A stretch of DNA of 64,000 bases from Lichtheimia corymbifera B2541 (lineage: Eukaryota > Mucoromycota > Mucoromycetes > Mucorales > Lichtheimiaceae), in assembly GCA_000697475.1 (NCBI GenBank), contig JNEU01001144.1, positions 365,194 through 429,193 on the forward strand, written 5' to 3'. Positions within the stretch are counted from its first letter, which is position 1. Each line of letters begins with the position of its first letter. The notes below the pieces were generated by a model. That model was not told the DNA's origin, searched no databases, and saw only the letters and a program-made list of their open reading frames with translations. This document shows positions 57,936 through 64,000 of the stretch, one piece after another. A program made the position numbers and the translations under genes.

Positions 57936-58326
57936 GGTGGATGATATGATGATGATATGAATAAGAAAGAAAGAAAGAAAGATATGAAGAACACGAGGAA
58001 GGGGAGGGGGGTCGAGAAAGGGCACGTTTTTATAAAGATTTCGGCTCTTGAGGCAAGCCCGCCTGTTTTTGGTTAGGCAAATGCATGAACTATTTTGAGC
58101 ATGGTGACACGTTTCTCAACCCTCCTTTTACAAAGTGGGGTGATTGGAGAGCAAAATGGGTGATGGCATAAACACACTTTCTCCTCATTGACCAACAAAC
58201 AACCACACAACTCTTTACTAATATGGATGGCAAAAGCAAATCCACGTGGCTCTCTCCTCCTTGGCGTGTGCGAGTATTCATTTTACCTTTCTGAGTTTAA
58301 CTTGTTGTGTCCTTGCTCTTTTAGTT

Positions 58327-58888
58327 ATGCCACCAAAAAGATCCACATCCACCGCATCATCATCATCATCATCAAAACGCGTTCGTAAACAACAACCACA
58401 ACCTCCCGAATTTATCCGTTTATTTAATGTTTTCACTCAACTAAATACATTCTGTGCTTTCTGCGATGCTCGTCTTACAACTGCAATCACCTTGGACAAG
58501 ATCCAATCGGCTGTCAATGGTGTTCAACTTGACGATCTAGCTGCCATTAACGTCATTATCCCTGACTTTATCCACTTTGACCAGGGGCTCACCATTCAAT
58601 TTGGGAAACCGATGACCAAGAAACGAGAGTCTCCTATAGCAACACGAGGAGAAAGGGGAGAACGATCAAACCAATACAGGAGCCCACCAAGTGTCAAACC
58701 AGAAGTTGTCAAAAAGACTATCGATGCACGCAACCTTCGCTTTAAACGTGCCATTGCTAACTTTATTTCTGAATGCCAGGACAAGGTAATCAAGACTTAG
58801 ATTCAATCACATGTGCTTTGTTAACATGTTTATGCATTAGCACATCGATCCCGTAGCGCATTTGAAGCAGGAGATACCAAAGCATATG

Positions 58889-58921
<33 letters not shown>

Positions 58922-61900
58922 CCCACAACAATAAACACCACTGACAACACCCCATCTACTACATCATCATCATCATCATCCATGAAAGATACCATTGATC
59001 AGTTACAGCAACAACCATTCTATCATCATCAATTAGTCCATTGCCGTGAATTTACCGAACGGCCCTCCGTTTATGGTGATCCGATTGATCTCCCGCATGA
59101 AATCGAATCAGCTTTACATGAAAAAGGCATTCTTCACCTCTACGTTCATCAAACAGAAGCCATTCGTGGTCTCCGTGAGGATCAGCATGTTATTGTGGCC
59201 ACATCTACTGCCAGGTACAGGGAGAGCGGCTGCTTTTGGGAACAAAGGGGTATTATCATGGGGGTAAGGGTGAAGCTCACAGACATCAACTTAGTGGCAA
59301 GTCATTAATCTACCAGATCCCGGTGCTTGAACGATTGATTCATGACAAGAATACACGTGCCATGTATATCTTTCCCACAAAGGCATTGGCTCAAGATCAG
59401 ATGCGTGCATTACAGGAATTGATAGGAATGTGTCCAAGTTTGGAGAATGTACAGGTAAATCATGCATGCAAATGCACGCTATCCATTATATCTAATATGG
59501 CCGTCATCACTTTTACCAGGTTGCCACTTTTGACGGTGATACGCCATCAGGGCAACGTGCTTTCATCAGAGACAACGCCAATATAATTTTCACCAATCCT
59601 GACATGTTGCATCATTCGATTCTTCCTAATGGCAAACGGTGGAAATCTTTTCTTTGCGCCCTTCGATTCGTGGTTCTCGATGGTAATATATTGCTTTATA
59701 TATGAATGAACATGGCTTACCAAGATGTTCTAGAATTACATATCTATAACGGACTCTTTGGAGCCAATGTGGCATTTATCATGCGAAGATTGAGGCGCTG
59801 GTGCCATCATTATGAGAACGATGCCGTCCAGTTTATTTCATGCAGTGCGACAATTCGACATGCAGACGAGGTAACACAGCACACACAACATGATGCGAAC
59901 CAATCATTGAAGAGAGTTTATTATAGCACATGAAGTTGGTTTGTGGGATCGATCAGGTCAAGCTTGTGGAACAGGATGGTGCACCATGTGGCAAAAAGGT
60001 ATGGAAAGAAAGGAGATGGTGCATGTCGGGAGGGAGCTAGATCTGACATTATTCTCCTTGGACACAAACCAGTCCTTTCTAGTGTGGAATCCTCCTTTGG
60101 TGAAGCGTCCAGGGCAAAATCCCAATGAACGTCGAGGATCAGTAGCAGAAGGTGCACAAATATTGGAATACTTGTTATCTCGCAATGTACGCACCATTGC
60201 CTTTTGCAAAGTACGCAAAACATGCGAATTGTTGATGATGCAACTGCGGGACAGCCTGGAAAAACAACAACGTGGTGACCTGTTGGAAAAAGTTATGTCT
60301 TATCGAGGTGGATACCTGCCAATGGAACGACGGCAAATCGAGAAACGGCTCTTCAACGGTGACCTGTTGGCTGTCGTGGCCACCAATGCTTTGGAACTGG
60401 GAGTCGATATTGGGTCACTTGGTACGCATTTCAAATTTCCATATACGTTACATGCTTATGGTGATATTACATTAGATGCAGTGGTGATGATCGGAATGCC
60501 GTGGACTATTTCAGCATTGGTGAGTCACTATAGGGAGACAAGTATTGATGGAGAGTCAACAAGTTTATAATGAATATCATTGTATTTTAGTGGCAACAAT
60601 CAGGGAGGGCTGGACGACGGAATAAAGACTCGTTGTCAATGGTTATCACCGATCACAACCCTATGGACCAACACTTTGCGGTAAGTTAGGAAGAGACACG
60701 AGGTTGTTATTACCTTTCAAGCGGCTAGTATTGATATGAAGTCTTTTTAGCGGCACCCTGAAGAACTATTCGAGCAGCCACTTGATGATATCCAGTTTGA
60801 TGTCGAGAATAACAAGCTGGTGTTGGAAAGTCACCTACAATGCGCTGCAGAGGAATTGCCAATCGATATAGATCAAGATCAAGCCTTCTTTGGACCCAAC
60901 ATGCAACAAGTATGCGAGGAACATTTAATGCTGATCCACGAGAAGGTACATCATACAAAATCGCTCGTAGCTCATTGCATTGATGTCTGGTTATATCCTG
61001 CTATAGCTATACCGGCCCGACCCACGATATAGACCATATCCATCTCAACATGTCAATATCCGTAATATTACTCAAGAGCTCTATGCTGTTATCAATACCA
61101 CGGATGGCAAGAATATTGTCTTGGAGGAGATCGAATCGACACGTGCACCATTCGAGATCTACGAAGGTATGCCATCGATGTCTAGCAGTAATAGTTGAAT
61201 TATCCTGACTCGTCTATGTAGGAGCTGTTTATATTCACCAAGGAAGAACGTATCTTGTCGAGGAATGCAACGTCGATCAGCGATATGCGAAGGTTCATGC
61301 CGCGCGAGTTGACTATACAACACAGCAACGAGACTTCACCAATGCCAATGCCATCACTACTGTCATGAGCAAACCAATACAAGTCAATGAGAGAAAAACG
61401 AGGCACAGGGTATCTTATGGTCGAATACAAAGTACGTCATACCTACATATGGGTAGCTTGTTTAGGTGCATGATAGATGATTAATATGATGACTGTAGTT
61501 GAGACCATTGTATTTGGGTATTACAGGATGGATAAGCGCAACCGCATCATCGATAACCATGACATCTATATGGATCCGATTATCCGACAATCGATGGGGA
61601 TATGGCTGGATGTTCCACCTGTGGCTCTCAAAAAGATGGATGAATTAGAGATTGATAGAATGGCATCTATCCATGGAGCAGGTATAGCGAAAACAGAACG
61701 GCGTTGGTGATCTTTAGCTAATTGATCACACTAGCTCATACAATGATATCCCTATTACCGAGTTTCGCATCATCCACCGCTGCCGATATCCGAACAGAAT
61801 GCAAAAGCCCACACGCAACACGACCACGTCCACCCAGGTATGTTGAAAGTCAAACGTTACACGTTCGTTTGTCTCAAAATGGTGTTTGCCGGCAGGATCG

Positions 61901-62186
61901 TACTATATGAATCGCAGCCTAGTGGGATTGTTCGGCAGGCGTATCAATTTATTGACGAGCTGTTGGAAATGTGCGTTGAGCAGATACAAAATTGTGCCTG
62001 TGAATATGGTTGTCCTGCATGTAAGTATTGGGATGGTGTCTTTGTTGTATCTCGAAATTCCCTATTCATTCTGCAAATGTGTTCATTTATCCAGGTGTCC
62101 ATCTTTCACAGTGCTCTGAGCACAATGAACTTTGTTCCAAGCATGGTGCTTTGATTGTTCTCCAATCATTGAAGTTAGAGGTATAG
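58327..62186 (+). CDS. hrq1: HRQ1 (RecQ4-related) ATP-dependent DNA helicase
   Basis: About 12 exons and an estimated length near 1,000 aa, like S. pombe Hrq1. The start MPPKRSTSTASSSSSSKRVR is followed by a helical N-domain. Helicase motifs are VATSTASGKSLIYQIPVLER (Walker A, split by the 59215-59294 intron), YIFPTKALAQDQMRALQEL, TNPDMLHHSILP, the DEAD-box variant DELH (split by an intron, then IYNG), FISCSATI, RTIAFCKVRKTCELLM, YRGGYLPMERRQIEKRLFNG, ATNALELGVDIG and QSGRAGRRNKDSL. The C-terminal domain ends with a Cys cluster (CACEYGCPACVHLSQCSEHN and on). Known HRQ1 proteins act in interstrand-crosslink repair and genome stability. Confidence 0.93.
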
Positions 62187-62530
62187 TTCGTTGTGGATAG
62201 TTAGGATATCGACTTTATCATATTCAAACATAAAGAAGCTATAACATTTCTGAAAACAATACATACAACGTGCTTAGTATATTAAGGGGTATTTGGGATG
62301 ACTATTACTGCATGTACTAATATTAACGTATACTGCTCATCGTTGTCATCAAAGCAGTCATCCGAGTCGTCATCGGAAATATCCAAAAAGACACATGTAC
62401 ATATGCTGTAAGCGTGATTCTGTATAAAAGGTGGTCTTTGTTCATTGTCAATCGCCTCACTCATATTAGAGCCAAAGATGCAGGAGGGCGTGTTTGTATA
62501 ACACATCTACTTGGGTTGACCTGGAAGGGT

Positions 62531-62926
62531 CAGTGCATGACAGGTACACAAGCTTCATTTCCAATGCATACATTGGCAGCAAACATGCACTTCTTTCCAT
62601 TCCCAGCTTTTGCGCAACCCACTTGATGGGAATAATGCGCCTGCTCCAGTCGAGCATTTCCGTGATTCAATTATCTTAATCCAAGCTGATTTGGCCGAGT
62701 TACGCTCAAATAAAGAGACGTCAGATGAGGTAGATAGTGCACGCTGCATGTGCGTAACTCGGTCAAATCAGCTCGGATCAAGAAAGTTGAATGATGGAGA
62801 TGAATGTCTGGAGCAGGTGCATCATTCCCATCAAGTGGATTGGGCAAAAGCTGGTTTCGAAAAAAAGTGCATGTTAGCTGCCAATGTATGCATTGGAAAT
62901 GAAGCTTGAGTACCTGTCATGCATTG
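62531..62926. mobile_element. Second foldback element nested in the repeat array
   Basis: An almost perfect inverted repeat of unrelated sequence. CAGTGCATGACAGGTAC plus AAGCTTCATTTCCAATGCAT at the left (62531 on) is mirrored by ATGCATTGGAAATGAAGCTT and GTACCTGTCATGCATTG at the right (to 62926). Arms are about 175 bp (inner ends CGAGTTACG and CGTAACTCG near 62695 and 62753) and the loop is about 45 bp. Repeat-family sequence lies on both sides, so it looks like an insertion. No transposase ORF; non-autonomous hairpin transposon or MITE is the best description. Confidence 0.75.
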
Positions 62927-63004
62927 TCCCTGAAGTGCTAACTTTTTTGACTCAGATACACGAACACGACTCGCTGCATCTTCGGCTCTATCGGGGCCTA
63001 CCTA

Positions 63005-63468
63005 CTTGACAATGAACAAACACCACTTGTCATATAGCATCACGCTTACAGCATATGTAAAAACATAAAGGTGTCTGTATCTCTAGACTTTACAATGAAA
63101 CGTGGGATCCTCAATCGAACAAAGTTGCTCGGCTGGGTGAAGCGCACCTTGGGTGCAAGTTTCACGGTCAACGTCGACGATCCTAGATTTCGCAATGTCA
63201 ACACCAGCCTCCTCGAAAAAAATTCAAGAGGTCGACCTCAAGTTCAACTTTGGCTGGTGGTGACATTGGGTGAATCTGAGAATGGCCAGGACGATCGTGA
63301 AACTTGCACCCAAGGTGCGCTTCACCCAGCTGAGCAACTTTGTTCGATTGAAGACCCTATGTTTCCTTGTAAAGTTTGGAGATAAATGCACCTTTATGTT
63401 TTACATATGGTGGTATAAGCGTGATGCTATATGACAAGTGGTGTTTGTTCGTTGTCAAGTAGGTAGGC
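63005..63468. repeat. Long palindrome, copy B (foldback element)
   Basis: Close relative of 1315-1785. GCGCACCTTGGGTGCAAGTT at about 63142 and AACTTGCACCCAAGGTGCGC at about 63301 mirror each other, as do TCAATCGAACAAAGTTGCTC at about 63110 and GAGCAACTTTGTTCGATTGA at about 63332. The centre carries TTCAAGAGGTCGACCTC, itself a small palindrome, which is partly lost in copy A. Outer ends are ACTTGACAATGAACAAACAC and GTGTTTGTTCGTTGTCAAGT. Confidence 0.85.
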
Positions 63469-64000
63469 CCTGATAGAGCGGAAGATGCGCAGGGGCGTCC
63501 ATGTGTAACAAAGCTCATTTGCATGATACTTGACAATGAACAACCATCACTTATCATATAACATCATGGTTTAAGCATATGTAAAAACGTAAACCTGCCT
63601 GTATCCAGGATTAGCAAGCTTAATCGTGAAACATGATTGAAAAGGTGCGCTCCACCACGACGAGCAATATTGTTCTATGAAAGAGCCCACGTTTCATTGT
63701 AAAGTTTAGAGATAAATGCATTTTTATGCTTTACATATGCTGAAAAGCATGAATCTATATGACTAGTGGTGTTTGTTCATTGTGAAGTATCATGCAAATG
63801 AGCTGTGTTGCACACGCACGTCCTTGCGCATCTTCCGCTCTATCAGAGTCAAGCTACTTCACAATGAACAAACACCACTAGTCATATAGATTCATGCTTT
63901 TCAGCATATGTAAAGCATAAAAATGCATTTATCTCTAAACTTTACAATGAAACGTGGGCTCTTTCATAGAACAATATTGCTCGTCGTGGTGGAGCGCACC

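Larger units (their letters stand above)
62400..64000. repeat. Array of palindromic repeats, right flank
   Basis: The same family as at 1-2050. The arm motif CATATGCTGTAAGCGTGATT starts at about 62400, and units continue to the window end, where AGCAATATTGCTCGTCGTGG-type interior sequence is reached. Spacers with CGGAAGATGCGCAGGGGCG (63478-63497, reverse) and GCGCATCTTCCGCTCTATCA (about 63825, forward) are present. Units at 63500-64000 are close in sequence to those at 300-800. The array runs off the right end. Confidence 0.85.

Overview
The window looks like nuclear DNA from an early-diverging filamentous fungus, most likely a Mucoromycota (mucoralean-type) genome. The reasons are many small spliceosomal introns (mostly 55-80 nt), intron-split eukaryotic housekeeping genes, a velvet-family regulator, a Pho2/Phx1-like homeodomain protein, a fungal HRQ1 helicase and a fungal MARVEL protein. 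No bacterial operon, tRNA, rRNA or CRISPR array was seen. Species cannot be named from the sequence alone. All identifications come from reading motifs and splice-corrected translations by eye; no database search was run.

Layout. Positions 1-2545 and about 62400-64000 hold copies of the same family of inverted (foldback) repeats, and both arrays run off the window ends. They bracket about 57 kb of mostly single-copy genes. 2546-5318 is gene-poor. Then come an unknown acidic-tailed protein (-), an unknown intronless protein (+), TLS1/C9orf78 splicing factor (+), alpha-actinin (-), NSE1 (-), a homeodomain factor (-), FCF2/DNTTIP2 (-), HAT1 (+), mitochondrial ClpX (+), TIPIN/Swi3/Csm3 (-), a MARVEL four-TM protein (-), an unknown protein (-), an actin-related protein of the Arp7/9 type (+), an ER membrane J protein (+), a RhoGEF (-), a CC2D1/Lgd-like UBA-DM14-C2 protein (-), NOL8/Nop8-like (+), CMC1 (+), HPRT (-), YKT6 (+), a Ran1/Sks1-like kinase (+), an MFSD1-like transporter (+), MCR1 cytochrome b5 reductase (-), a velvet regulator (+), two small unknown genes (-) and HRQ1 helicase (+).

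The genes do not form one pathway. Several concern chromatin and genome maintenance (HAT1, Arp, NSE1, TIPIN, HRQ1). Others concern ribosome biogenesis (FCF2, NOL8), mitochondria (ClpX, CMC1, MCR1) and membrane traffic or cell polarity (YKT6, CC2D1, RhoGEF, actinin). Convergent neighbours are packed tightly (29-78 bp gaps), and FCF2 and HAT1 share a 136-bp divergent promoter region.

The most notable observations are four introns that can only be spliced in frame with GC-AG boundaries, a 13-nt microexon in alpha-actinin, the palindromic repeat family at both window ends with a second foldback element nested inside it, and a possible unknown 121-aa gene with a 40-nt intron.
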